DNA from: Epilithonimonas lactis
GTDB taxonomy: Bacteria; Bacteroidota; Bacteroidia; Flavobacteriales; Weeksellaceae
Assembly: GCF_900110605.1 (NCBI RefSeq)
Contig: NZ_FOFI01000003.1
Span: 248,001 to 312,000 of the forward strand
Direction of reading: 5' to 3'
DNA: 64,000 nt
The notes beneath the pieces are model-generated. The model saw only the letters and a list, made by a program, of their open reading frames with translations. It ran no database searches and was not told where the DNA came from. Shown one piece after another: positions 49,840-58,439 of this stretch. Both the position numbers and the translations under genes were made by a program. Every line of letters starts with the position of its first letter. Positions within the stretch are counted from its first letter, which is position 1.

Positions 49840-51243
49840 TTACATATGGATTGCTCGCTTTCCAGTTGCGTCCAAAGCAGCTTCTTTTACAGCTTCTGCA
49901 TAAGTTGGATGCGCGTGAGAACTTCTTGCGATGTCTTCCGCACTTGCACGGAATTCCATAGCGATCACGCCTTCTGCAATCAGATCTGCTGCTCTTGCGC
50001 CGATCATATGGAAACCTAAAACTTCATCAGTTTTCTCGTCAGCAATGATTTTCACAAAACCGTCTGTGTCGCCACTTGCACGGCTTCTTCCTAACGCTCT
50101 GATTGGGAAACTTCCCACTTTGTAAGCCACGCCTTCTTCTTTCAATTGCTCCTCGGTCTTACCAACGCCAGCAACTTCCGGCCAAGTGTAAACTACGCCT
50201 GGAATCAAGTTGTAATTGATGTGAGGTTTTTGTCCAGCCAAAATCTCAGCAACCAAAGTTCCTTCCTCTTCCGCTTTGTGGGCTAACATTGCACCTTTGA
50301 TCACGTCACCAATGGCATAGATGTTAGAGACATTCGTCTGCAAATGGTCGTTGGTTTTCACTCTTCCTCTTTCGTCCAATTCTACACCGGCTTTTTCCAA
50401 TCCAAGTCCGTCTGTGTAAGGTCTTCTACCTACAGAAACCAGAACGTAATCACTTTCATAAGTTACCTCCTCACCTTTCTTGTTTTTAGCCGTTACTTTC
50501 ACAGAATCTCCGTTTCTCTCAACTGCCGAAACAGCTGTAGAAAGTTCGAATTTCATTCCTTGTTTTCTAAGAACTTTTTGCAATTCCTTAGACAAACTTC
50601 CGTCCATTCCTGGAATGATCTTATCCATAAACTCGACCACAGTCACCTGAGAACCTAATCTCAAATAAACAGAACCAAGCTCAAGACCGATAACACCTCC
50701 ACCAATTACAACCAAATGTTTTGGGATTTCTTTAAGATTCAAAGCTTCTGTGGAAGTGATGATTCTTTCTTTATCAAGATTGATGAAAGGCAAGCTGGAT
50801 GGTTTGGAACCAGTTGCGATGATTGTATATTTTGATTCGATCACTTCGGAAGAACCGTCGTTTTTGGAAACTTTGATCTGGGTTGCAGATTCGAAACTTC
50901 CAAGACCTTCAAAAACGGTGATCTTATTTTTATCCATCAAAAAGTTGATTCCCTTGGTGGTTTGATCCACCACTTCGTTTTTGCGGGCGATCATTCTTGC
51001 GATATCAGCAGTAGGCTCATTGATGATGATCCCGTGATTTGCAAAGTCGTGTTTTGCCTTTTCGAAATGCTCAGAACTATCAAGCAAAGCTTTTGAAGGA
51101 ATACATCCAACATTAAGACAAGTTCCGCCTAAGGTTGAATATTTTTCAATAATTGCTGTTTTGAAACCCAATTGGGCAGCACGGATTGCCGCAACATATC
51201 CACCAGGACCAGAACCGATAACGGTTACATCAAATTGACTCAT
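49840..51243 (-). CDS. lpdA: dihydrolipoyl dehydrogenase (E3)
   Basis: 467 residues. The FAD site is IGSGPGGYVAAIRAAQ, the redox-active disulfide GGTCLNVGCIPSKALL (Cys at about 41 and 46), the NAD site VIGGGVIGLELGSVYLRLGS, and the C-terminal His-Glu dyad in SSHAHPTYAEAVKEAAL. All E3 features are intact. It reoxidises lipoyl groups of pyruvate, oxoglutarate or branched-chain dehydrogenase complexes and the glycine system. No E1/E2 genes are next to it. A TAAATTTG -7 element lies upstream near 51278-51285. Confidence 0.96.
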   Translation of the reverse strand: MSQFDVTVIGSGPGGYVAAIRAAQLGFKTAIIEKYSTLGGTCLNVGCIPSKALLDSSEHFEKAKHDFANHGIIINEPTADIARMIARKNEVVDQTTKGINFLMDKNKITVFEGLGSFESATQIKVSKNDGSSEVIESKYTIIATGSKPSSLPFINLDKERIITSTEALNLKEIPKHLVVIGGGVIGLELGSVYLRLGSQVTVVEFMDKIIPGMDGSLSKELQKVLRKQGMKFELSTAVSAVERNGDSVKVTAKNKKGEEVTYESDYVLVSVGRRPYTDGLGLEKAGVELDERGRVKTNDHLQTNVSNIYAIGDVIKGAMLAHKAEEEGTLVAEILAGQKPHINYNLIPGVVYTWPEVAGVGKTEEQLKEEGVAYKVGSFPIRALGRSRASGDTDGFVKIIADEKTDEVLGFHMIGARAADLIAEGVIAMEFRASAEDIARSSHAHPTYAEAVKEAALDATGKRAIHM

Positions 51244-51493
51244 ATATTTTTGATTATTATTCGAATAAAAATTTCCTCAAATTTACGAAAATTCAGTCAA
51301 ATTAAAGATTGATTATGTATGAGATTTCTCAAAGAAGAAAAGTGTAGAAAAATGTAAAGTTAAGTTGGACAGATAAACCAGAATTTAAAACCCATTTCTT
51401 TTTTCTTAAAATAATAAAACATATGTTTCTATATGGTTTCAAATTTAAAGATCCTTACTTTTGTTAAAGTTTTAATTTAATAAACTGATCCCA

Positions 51494-52147
51494 ATGTCAC
51501 TACAATCAAATTATCAAAATATCCTTTCCCAACTTCCCGAAAATGTAAAACTGGTCACGGTTTCCAAAACCAATCCGGCTGAGAAGATCAAAGAAGTTTA
51601 TGATTTGGGACAACGCGCTTTCGGTGAGAATAAAGTTCAGGAATTGTTGGAAAAGCAACCTGTTCTTCCAAATGATATTGAGTGGCATCTGATTGGACAT
51701 CTTCAAACCAACAAAGTGAAATTTGTGGCCGGATTTATCTCAATGATAGAGAGCGTGGACAGCGAAAAACTTCTAAAAGAAATTGACAAAGAAGCTCTGA
51801 AGAACGAAAGAAAAATCAACGTTTTGCTTCAAGTAAAAATCGCAAAAGAGGAGACAAAATTCGGATTGACAGTGGAAGAAGCCAAAGATATTTTCAATAA
51901 ATTCTTAAACGGAAACTATCCTAATATTGACATCAAAGGCTTGATGGGAATGGCGAGTTTTGTGGATGATGAAACGCAGATCCGTGAGGAATTTGGTGTT
52001 TTGAAGCAACTTTTTGATGAACTTTCCAGCTTAAAACCTTTGGAAACTTTATCAATGGGAATGAGTGGTGATTTTCCTTTGGCGATTGAATGTGGCTCAA
52101 ATTCTGTGCGAGTTGGATCGGCAATTTTTGGCGAACGGAATTCTTGA
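51494..52147 (+). CDS. YggS-family pyridoxal-phosphate homeostasis protein
   Basis: 217 residues, a single-domain PLP barrel protein. The PLP Lys is in VTVSKTNPAEKI (about 25), GENKVQELLEKQP and EWHLIGHLQTNKVK follow as family blocks, and the phosphate-binding end is MGMSGDFPLAIECGSNSVRVGSAIFG. The protein has no known enzyme activity; it buffers free PLP. Single gene; 52163-52255 after it holds a hairpin repeat. Confidence 0.93.
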   Translation: MSLQSNYQNILSQLPENVKLVTVSKTNPAEKIKEVYDLGQRAFGENKVQELLEKQPVLPNDIEWHLIGHLQTNKVKFVAGFISMIESVDSEKLLKEIDKEALKNERKINVLLQVKIAKEETKFGLTVEEAKDIFNKFLNGNYPNIDIKGLMGMASFVDDETQIREEFGVLKQLFDELSSLKPLETLSMGMSGDFPLAIECGSNSVRVGSAIFGERNS

Positions 52148-52162
52148 TTGAGTGCGTTTTCA

Positions 52163-52255
52163 AATACTAAGAGCACTAAGTTTTTTCACAATGTGCACAA
52201 AGTTTCTTTTAATTAGTGTTCTTTGTGATAGCCTTTGAATCTTTGTGGTTCAACA
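52163..52255. repeat. intergenic 'cacaaag' repeat, copy 3
   Basis: CTAAGAGCACTAAGTTTTTT, GTGCACAAAGTTTCTTTTAA, then GTGTTCTTTGTGATAGCC and ATCTTTGTGGTTC. Degenerate inverted copies of the CACAAAG unit seen at 2389 and 3753. It overlaps the 3' end of the glycosyltransferase gene on the minus strand (last 15 codons). Confidence 0.5.
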
Positions 52256-53342
52256 AACTTTCATAAACCTTCATCACCTCTTTCGCAATCACCCCATCAT
52301 TGAATTTCTGGACAAACTCCAAACCTTTCTCAGCACGACGTTTTCGTTCGGGCTCATTGTTCCAAAGAAAATTAATTTTTGATCTGATGTCCGCCACATT
52401 TTGAGGATCAATATAAACAGAATCTGGTCCACCTGCTTCGGGAAGGCAGCTCGTATTGCTCGTGATGACAACCGTTCCAGAGTACAAAGCCTCGATCACG
52501 GGAATCCCGAAACCTTCGAAGAAACTTGGATAGATGAAGATTTCTGCAAGTTTGTAAATGGCCGACAATTCTTCCATCGAAACGCCTTGAAGAAATTGAA
52601 CTTCAACTTTGCCTTTCTTGATCTCTTTTTCTATTAATTTAAAATATTTTGGCTTTTTGGTTCCAACTACAACTAGCGGAATCTGAGTTTCCTTCAAAGC
52701 TTTGACGATGTTCAAAAGATTTTTTCTTGGTTCTATCGTTCCAACATTCAAAATAAATTTCTCTGGAAGTTGGAATTTTTCTTTGACCTGATCTAGAAAT
52801 TCAGCGGGTTGTTTTTCTTTAAAGCTTTGATGACAGCCTTGATAAACCACTTCAATTTTACTTTCAGGAACTTTAAGATAATCTATAACATCCCGTTTGG
52901 TCTGCTCAGAAATGGCAATGATCTTGTCCGCAGCCACCGCCGCTTTCTTGAATTTCCAAAAATGGATTCTGCGATCCAACCACGTGTAATATTCTGGATA
53001 TCTTTCAAAGATCAAATCGTGGATGGTCACTACTTTTTTGGTAGGTCTCTTGTTCCATTTCAATGGTAGTTCACCAGACAAACCGTGGAAGATATCAGCA
53101 CCCAAATTTTGCGCATCAATTCCCATTTTGAATTGTCGTGACAAAGTTCCTTTGGAAGTTTTGACGTGCGAAACGTTGGAAAGTTCTACTATTTGCTTTC
53201 CTTTGTCAGACGTCTTTTTGCTGATCAAAATATATTGATTCTCAGGAAAAACCTTGGAAAGAATCCTTACCAGATCTCTGGAATAATTTCCTAATCCTGA
53301 TACGCTGGAAAAAACACGTTTGGCATCGTAGGCAATCTTCAT
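52209..53342 (-). CDS. GT4 (GT-B fold) glycosyltransferase
   Basis: 377 residues. The N-terminal half has the donor-acceptor cleft pattern (YDAKRVFSSVSGLGNYSRDLVR, DIFHGLSGELPL), and the C-terminal half the GT4 block ILNVGTIEPRKNL, then PSFFEGFGIPVIEALYSGT with the Glu that binds the nucleotide sugar and SCLPEAGG. It adds one sugar from a nucleotide donor at the cytosolic membrane face. Last gene of a four-gene glycan operon; starts one base inside the deacetylase stop. The very C-terminal tail (NHKDSKAITKNTN) is encoded inside the intergenic repeat. Confidence 0.9.
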   Translation of the reverse strand: MKIAYDAKRVFSSVSGLGNYSRDLVRILSKVFPENQYILISKKTSDKGKQIVELSNVSHVKTSKGTLSRQFKMGIDAQNLGADIFHGLSGELPLKWNKRPTKKVVTIHDLIFERYPEYYTWLDRRIHFWKFKKAAVAADKIIAISEQTKRDVIDYLKVPESKIEVVYQGCHQSFKEKQPAEFLDQVKEKFQLPEKFILNVGTIEPRKNLLNIVKALKETQIPLVVVGTKKPKYFKLIEKEIKKGKVEVQFLQGVSMEELSAIYKLAEIFIYPSFFEGFGIPVIEALYSGTVVITSNTSCLPEAGGPDSVYIDPQNVADIRSKINFLWNNEPERKRRAEKGLEFVQKFNDGVIAKEVMKVYESLLNHKDSKAITKNTN

Positions 53343-54130
53343 TAATTCTTATTTTTTTGTGTCCAATCTTCCAAAAATTCTCTGGTCGTAGAAAACTGAT
53401 AATTATTTTTTTTTGCCCATTTTATAAAATCATCGAAGCGATTGACCATTTCTTCATTCGTATTTTTGAAGGTGAAAGAAGGCAATTTATATTTTGGATT
53501 CGAAATATCCGCAAATTCCCAAGGGTGAAAATAGATGTTCAAAAATCCTGTGGAATTGATTGATAATTTGGATAGCAATTTGTAAACCGAAAGTGGAAAG
53601 TTATGGAAACTTAACCAAAACAAAGGAATCCTGAAAATCGTAGAAACCGAAGCTGGAAACTGCAAGCTTCTCTTTTGCCAAAACGGTTGTCTGCTGACAT
53701 TGAAATTGTTATATCTTCCGGGCAAATAAGTCGGATTGATGGAAGAATTATAGAAATATCCTGCATCGGAGACGGCATCTTCTGAAACCGCCATCATTCT
53801 CGGCATTCTGAGTCCAACGACTTTCGTATCGAATAATCTTTCTAACTCTTGCTTCGACTCTGCTAGATGTTTTTCTTCAAATTCCGAGTGAAACCAAGTG
53901 TGTGATGCCAGTTCGTGACCTTCCTCCAATAGTTGCCGCACCAAATCCTGATTATTCTGAGCAAAAATTACCGTCGAAAAAAAAGTAGCTTTGACTTGAT
54001 TTTGATTCAAAATCCTGAGAATATTCTGCAGACCTTTTCTGGAAACCGCCAACTGCTCATCCAAAGGAATCTCGCCATTGTACTCCAAAGGCATATCAAA
54101 TTCTTCGATGTCAAAACTTAATAAAATCAT
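53342..54130 (-). CDS. polysaccharide deacetylase family protein
   Basis: 262 residues. The NodB-type metal motifs are visible: the first Asp in LSFDIEEFDMPLEYN, the His-x-x-x-His in HELASHTWFHSEFEEKHL (His-76 and His-80), the Arg in KVVGLRMPRMMAVS and a late His in NIYFHPWEF. It should remove N-acetyl groups from a sugar polymer or lipid-linked glycan in the same pathway as its neighbours. It has no signal peptide, so it would act in the cytosol, unlike most NodB proteins. One base separates it from the GT2 gene. Confidence 0.88.
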   Translation of the reverse strand: MILLSFDIEEFDMPLEYNGEIPLDEQLAVSRKGLQNILRILNQNQVKATFFSTVIFAQNNQDLVRQLLEEGHELASHTWFHSEFEEKHLAESKQELERLFDTKVVGLRMPRMMAVSEDAVSDAGYFYNSSINPTYLPGRYNNFNVSRQPFWQKRSLQFPASVSTIFRIPLFWLSFHNFPLSVYKLLSKLSINSTGFLNIYFHPWEFADISNPKYKLPSFTFKNTNEEMVNRFDDFIKWAKKNNYQFSTTREFLEDWTQKNKN

Positions 54131-54131
54131 T

Positions 54132-55064
54132 TTAGAAATTTTTATTTTTGATGATATAGTTCGGCCTTTGCTTCACTTCTTTGAAGATTTTCCCCAAGTA
54201 AATCCCGATAATTCCTAATATTATCAATTGTAATCCGCCAAAGAAAACGATGGTCATAATCAACGATGCCCAACCGGAAATTTCTGTTTTTTCAATGAAG
54301 GAATAAAGAACATAAAGACCATAGCCGATGACGGAAAGTCCTGAAAATAAGAACCCTAAATACGCCGCAATGGATAATGGTTTGACACTAAATGCCGTAA
54401 TTCCCGTGAACGCAAATGTTATCATTTTCTTCAAATTATAACTGCTTTCGCCCGCCTGTCTTTCGTTGGCAGTAAACTCGATTCCGGTTTGTTTGAAACC
54501 CATCCAACTTGTCAATCCTCGGAGAAACAAATCATCCTCGTTGAAATTTCGCATCACTTCTACCGCGCTAGCATCCATCAAGCGGAAATCCGAACCGCCA
54601 CCTTTTGTCAAATTGACATCGGAAAGGCTGGATAATAATTTGTAAAAAAAGTCAGACGTTTTTCTCTTAAAAAAAGAAATTTCTTTGGGATAAGTTCTGA
54701 TGGTAAACACAATATCGTTTCCTTCTTCCCATTTTTTAATTAATTCGGGAATCAACTCTGGCGGATGTTGCAAATCGCCATCCATCGAGATTACCGCGTT
54801 TCCATCTGCATTATCAATTCCAGCTTTTACAGCGGGTTGATGACCGAAGTTTCTGGAAAACTCTATGAATTTGACTTCACTATACTTTTGGGAAAGTTCT
54901 TCCAGCTTCTGCTGTGTGTTGTCTCGGCTTCCATCGTTGACAAAGATGATTTCGAAGTCATAATGATTCAATCCATCAAAAACTTGTTTTATTTTTCGAT
55001 GAATCAAGGCAACGTTTTCTTGCTCGTTGTGCGCGGGAATGACTATGGAAATTTTTTTCATCAA
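54132..55064 (-). CDS. GT2 glycosyltransferase, DPM1/GtrB-like
   Basis: 310 residues. GT-A fold with VIPAHNEQENV near the start, the DxD-like ISMDGDLQHPPEL (about 95) and a C-terminal pair of membrane helices (AYLGFLFSGLSVIGYGLYVLY and LIMTIVFFGGLQLIILGIIGIYLG). This layout is that of polyprenyl-phosphate mannosyl/glucosyl transferases (GtrB/DPM1/ArnC class), which charge the lipid carrier for use outside. It overlaps the GT87 gene by 4 bases. Confidence 0.9.
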   Translation of the reverse strand: MMKKISIVIPAHNEQENVALIHRKIKQVFDGLNHYDFEIIFVNDGSRDNTQQKLEELSQKYSEVKFIEFSRNFGHQPAVKAGIDNADGNAVISMDGDLQHPPELIPELIKKWEEGNDIVFTIRTYPKEISFFKRKTSDFFYKLLSSLSDVNLTKGGGSDFRLMDASAVEVMRNFNEDDLFLRGLTSWMGFKQTGIEFTANERQAGESSYNLKKMITFAFTGITAFSVKPLSIAAYLGFLFSGLSVIGYGLYVLYSFIEKTEISGWASLIMTIVFFGGLQLIILGIIGIYLGKIFKEVKQRPNYIIKNKNF

Positions 55065-56230
55065 TCTAACTTATAATCTTTCTCAAAATCTTTTGTCAAC
55101 AATTCGTACATCACTCTGAACCAAATGACTATACAAGGAATTGCTTTGGTTGAATATTTTATGAAAACACCTTCTTTGATAGATTTTGGAAACAAATCCG
55201 AGAATGCAAAACAAGTGAAAATCATGACGAAAACCAACAAGACAATGTCAATCTTTGAAATTTTCTTTTGCATCAAAAACCAGATCATCACACCCGCAAT
55301 TGCAATGATGTATGTAGGACTTTCTGAACCTGAACTAAATAGAACCAAAAACAGTAATGTGGAAGCCAAGACCATTAACTGAAACGGGAGAAATTTGTAC
55401 TGCTTCATTCTAAGATAAGGTGTCATAAACAAAACAAATCCTGGAACTACGAACAAAAGATTCGATAGATCTGCTCTTCCCAGAATCCTTCTCACAACGC
55501 CCATCAAAGAGTAATCCTGACGGCTTGTCAAAGATTGGTTAGACAAATTCTTCTCTGACAAAGAAACATACCAATCAATGTACGACTGGATTCCAAATTC
55601 CTTACTAGAAATGAGCATTGGCAATATGAAGAAAATGACGGCTATAACAGCGAAAGAGATGATGAACTTGATTTTATTTTTAATGAAAAAGAAAGCGGAC
55701 AGACCTACAATGCCATAAACTTTCACAAAAGTTCCAATGAGAATTGCAAAGGCTGATTGCGCTTCTTTTCTTTCATAAATAAAAACAGCAGATAAGATCA
55801 GCAAGCCTGTCAAGATGATATTAAACTGAAAATAAGTGGCCGCAGTGATAAATTCCTGAAGACAAAGCCAGGCAAAAAAAGATTTTTTAGCATCCGAAAA
55901 AGGAAGTTTGTAAATCGCAAAAAGGAAAACCAAAGTGCTGGCAACATTCCATAAAACAGAACCAAAACCATCCGGCATCATCGCAAAAGGTGCAATGATC
56001 AAACTAAAAAACACACCGTAATGGTTGCTGTCGAAGAAAAGGTCGGGATATTGTAAGAAAATGTTTTTCTCCTGCAATGTATTATAAAACACACCTTTGA
56101 AAATCAGATAATTGTTGTAGCCTCCAGTTCCTCTTTTATATTTGCTGTAAGCAGTGACCGCGGCCACAATAATATAGATCACAAAGATGATACGATAATC
56201 AGAAATAAATTTTAAGAACTTCTGTTTCAC
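55061..56230 (-). CDS. GT87-type integral membrane glycosyltransferase
   Basis: 389 residues with about 10-11 membrane helices and a charged loop YKRGTGGYNNYLIFKGVFYNTL near the N-terminus (33-58), where DUF2029/GT87 mannosyltransferases have their catalytic region with Asp residues. GT87 enzymes use a lipid-phosphate sugar outside the membrane, which matches the GT2 charging enzyme encoded next. First gene of the operon GT87 - GT2 - deacetylase - GT4. Confidence 0.82.
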   Translation of the reverse strand: MKQKFLKFISDYRIIFVIYIIVAAVTAYSKYKRGTGGYNNYLIFKGVFYNTLQEKNIFLQYPDLFFDSNHYGVFFSLIIAPFAMMPDGFGSVLWNVASTLVFLFAIYKLPFSDAKKSFFAWLCLQEFITAATYFQFNIILTGLLILSAVFIYERKEAQSAFAILIGTFVKVYGIVGLSAFFFIKNKIKFIISFAVIAVIFFILPMLISSKEFGIQSYIDWYVSLSEKNLSNQSLTSRQDYSLMGVVRRILGRADLSNLLFVVPGFVLFMTPYLRMKQYKFLPFQLMVLASTLLFLVLFSSGSESPTYIIAIAGVMIWFLMQKKISKIDIVLLVFVMIFTCFAFSDLFPKSIKEGVFIKYSTKAIPCIVIWFRVMYELLTKDFEKDYKLD

Positions 56231-56250
56231 TGTTTTCGTAGGTTTAGTTT

Positions 56251-56298
56251 AAAAAAAATGTCATTCTAACGAGAAGTTAAGTTCTCATTAGAATGACA
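56251..56298 (-). terminator. terminator of dapD
   Basis: On the minus strand TGTCATTCTAATGAGAA and TTCTCGTTAGAATGACA pair almost fully, then TTTTTTTT. It stands between dapD and the glycan operon, so the two are transcribed apart. Confidence 0.88.
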
Positions 56299-56323
56299 AA
56301 TATAAGTTTAAAATCTCTATCTA

Positions 56324-57136
56324 TTAAACCGCTACATTATTTTCTCTCAAAGCATCATTCAGAGAGGTTTTTTTGTCTGTAGATTCTTTTCTTTTCCCGA
56401 TGATCAAGGCACAAGGTACTTGGTACTCACCTGATGGAAATTTCTTGGTGTAACTTCCAGGAATTACTACGGAACGTTCTGGAACGTAACCTTTCGTTTC
56501 GATTGGTTCTGGGCCTGTAACATCAATGATTTTAGTTGACATTGTCAGACAAACATTAGCTCCAAGAACAGCTTCTTTACCTACGCGAACACCTTCTACT
56601 ACAATACAGCGTGAACCGATGAAGGCATCATCCTCGATAATGACCGGCGCTGCTTGCAATGGCTCCAAAACACCACCAATTCCTACACCACCACTCAGGT
56701 GAACATTCTTGCCAATCTGTGCGCAACTTCCAACCGTAGCCCAAGTATCAACCATAGTTCCAGAATCTACGTAAGCACCAATGTTAACGTAAGATGGCAT
56801 CAAGATCACACCGCTTGCTACGAAACTTCCGTGTCTTGCGATTGCGTGAGGCACTACTCTAACGCCTTTTTCTGCATAATTTTTCTTCAAAGGAATTTTA
56901 TCGTGGAATTCGAATGGACCAACTTCTATGGTTTCCATTGTCTGGATCGGGAAGTACATTACCACACCTTTCTTCACCCACTCGTTGATCTGCCAACCGT
57001 TTTCTGTAGGTTCTGCGGTACGCAATTCGCCTGCGTCCAGTTTTGCAACGACTTCTCTAACGGCATTCTGATATTCTTCTTCTTTCAAAAGTTCGCGGTT
57101 ATCCCAAGCTTTTTCGATTTTTTCCTGTAAAGACAT
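56324..57136 (-). CDS. dapD: tetrahydrodipicolinate N-succinyltransferase
   Basis: 270 residues. A left-handed beta-helix of hexapeptide repeats spans about 105-200 (VNIGAYVDSGTMVDTWATVGSCAQIG and on, region 56555-56830), preceded by the N-terminal helical domain and block VVPHAIARHGSFVASGVILMP. It succinylates tetrahydrodipicolinate in the lysine and meso-diaminopimelate pathway. The length and motif order are those of DapD rather than an acetyltransferase DapH. Single gene. Confidence 0.93.
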   Translation of the reverse strand: MSLQEKIEKAWDNRELLKEEEYQNAVREVVAKLDAGELRTAEPTENGWQINEWVKKGVVMYFPIQTMETIEVGPFEFHDKIPLKKNYAEKGVRVVPHAIARHGSFVASGVILMPSYVNIGAYVDSGTMVDTWATVGSCAQIGKNVHLSGGVGIGGVLEPLQAAPVIIEDDAFIGSRCIVVEGVRVGKEAVLGANVCLTMSTKIIDVTGPEPIETKGYVPERSVVIPGSYTKKFPSGEYQVPCALIIGKRKESTDKKTSLNDALRENNVAV

Positions 57137-57215
57137 ATTTTTATAAATGATAATTGATTAATGATAATTGATCTCCTTTTTGACATGGAAATCGTGTTCC
57201 GCAAAAATAATAAAT

Positions 57216-57752
57216 CTAAAGCACACTTCTTGCAAAAAGGAAAGCTTTGTTCCAATAGGTTTCGTTGAGAGAGGAGATGATAACACCTTTGGAAGTCGAG
57301 GCGTGGATGAAGGTCACTTCGCCACTGTTCATAACATCATGCACGATTCCTACATGCGTGACGGATGATCCGCCAGCTGTTGCAAAGAAAAGGAGATCGC
57401 CAGGTTTGGCTTGTGAAATATTGATTGAAACCCCAGACTTCCCCTGATCCTGAGAACGTCTTGGCATTTGAATCTTGTTCTCATCAAAAACCTTACACAC
57501 CAATCCTGAGCAGTCGAAACCGGCTTTTGTGTTTCCAGCGTATTTGTACGGCGTTCCCAGATAATTTTCAGCGTCGGTCAAGATGGAGGCTCTGGTCCCG
57601 GAAACATTGCCTGAATAGGTGGAACTTAGCTTTTTGAGATTGGTAGATTTGGTGGTCGTTGGTTTTTTGTAAGAATACTTTTTTGTGGGTTTCGAAGCGC
57701 CACAAGACACCAGAATTATTGAAAATAGAATTACCAGTACAGATCTTTTCAT
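57216..57752 (-). CDS. NlpC/P60 cell-wall hydrolase lipoprotein
   Basis: 178 residues. Lipoprotein signal (SVLVILFSIILVSCGAS, Cys about 17), then a basic linker, then the C40 peptidase domain with the catalytic Cys in KAGFDCSGLVCKVF (about 81), His in VTHVGIVHDV and the third His in EVTFIHASTSKG. It cuts peptide stems of peptidoglycan, D-Glu to meso-Dap or similar. Typical single-domain Spr/MepS-like form of flavobacteria. Monocistronic. Confidence 0.92.
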   Translation of the reverse strand: MKRSVLVILFSIILVSCGASKPTKKYSYKKPTTTKSTNLKKLSSTYSGNVSGTRASILTDAENYLGTPYKYAGNTKAGFDCSGLVCKVFDENKIQMPRRSQDQGKSGVSINISQAKPGDLLFFATAGGSSVTHVGIVHDVMNSGEVTFIHASTSKGVIISSLNETYWNKAFLFARSVL

Positions 57753-57911
57753 TGAGGAGATTTTAAACAGTAATTTTTTTTCGATAGGAATAGTTTGGTT
57801 TGTTTCACAAAAATAGGACAGTTATCCAAATTAAACAAGAGTTTGAATTAAATTAATCATAAATATCCTTATCTCGAAAATACTTGCAGCATAAATACAA
57901 TGTGCCTAAAA

Positions 57912-57943
57912 CAAAAGATCCTTACTAAAAATAGTAAGGATCA
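57912..57943 (-). terminator. terminator of tRNA-Ala
   Basis: GATCCTTAC pairs perfectly with GTAAGGATC around an 8-base loop; on the minus strand TTTTG follows. Confidence 0.8.
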
Positions 57944-57945
57944 AG

Positions 57946-58019
57946 TGGAGAATACGGGGATCGAACCCGTCACCTTTAGACTGCCAGTCTAACGCTCTAG
58001 CCAGATGAGCTAATTCCCC
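57946..58019 (-). tRNA. tRNA-Ala (anticodon GGC)
   Basis: 74 bases. Acceptor GGGGAAT/ATTCTCC with a G-U pair at position 3, the alanine identity element; anticodon stem TTAGA/TCTAA with loop CTGGCAG, so anticodon GGC; T arm with GGTTCGATCCC. CCA is not encoded. A terminator follows after two bases. Confidence 0.93.
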
Positions 58020-58085
58020 TTTTGTTGTGCAATGATACTGATTTTGTAGATTATCAACAAAATAAAATTCAAATAAATCATAAAA

Positions 58086-58116
58086 AATCGGGCTCAAATA
58101 AATTTGAACCCGATTT
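58086..58116. terminator. bidirectional terminator after the DUF2007 gene
   Basis: ATCGGGCTCAAAT pairs with ATTTGAACCCGAT with one mismatch, loop AA. Confidence 0.8.
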
Positions 58117-58146
58117 CTGTAAAACGTAAAATTTAAAAATATGAAA

Positions 58147-58374
58147 TCAATTTTGGTTTGATTTTAAATACTCGTCGATGATCTCAAACGCTTTTTTCTC
58201 GTCTTTCAGATCAACTTTAATAAAAGTGTTGGTTGCAGTGGGAGTCGAAAGAAAACTAAGATAAGAGTTCTCAACATCACATTTTATTCCTGCATCTTCC
58301 AGCTTAGACTTCATCAGCTGGATCTCCTGGGGGCTACTGCTTTCGTAAACAGAGACTCTGGTTGTTGCATCCAT
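58147..58374 (-). CDS. DUF2007 family small protein
   Basis: 75 residues, ferredoxin-like alpha/beta pattern of DUF2007 (VSVYESSSPQEIQLMKSKLEDAGIKCDVEN, region about 58265-58355; then FIKVDLKDEKKAFEIIDEYL). The family is a putative signal-transducing PII-like fold with no proven role; no zinc-binding extension is present in this short form. Probably in one transcript with the upstream lysine aminotransferase gene, 65 bases away. Confidence 0.8.
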   Translation of the reverse strand: MDATTRVSVYESSSPQEIQLMKSKLEDAGIKCDVENSYLSFLSTPTATNTFIKVDLKDEKKAFEIIDEYLKSNQN

Positions 58375-58439
58375 AATTCAGATTTTGATATTTATTAAGC
58401 ATAGCAATTTATAAAAAAAATATCAAAATCAAAAATTCT

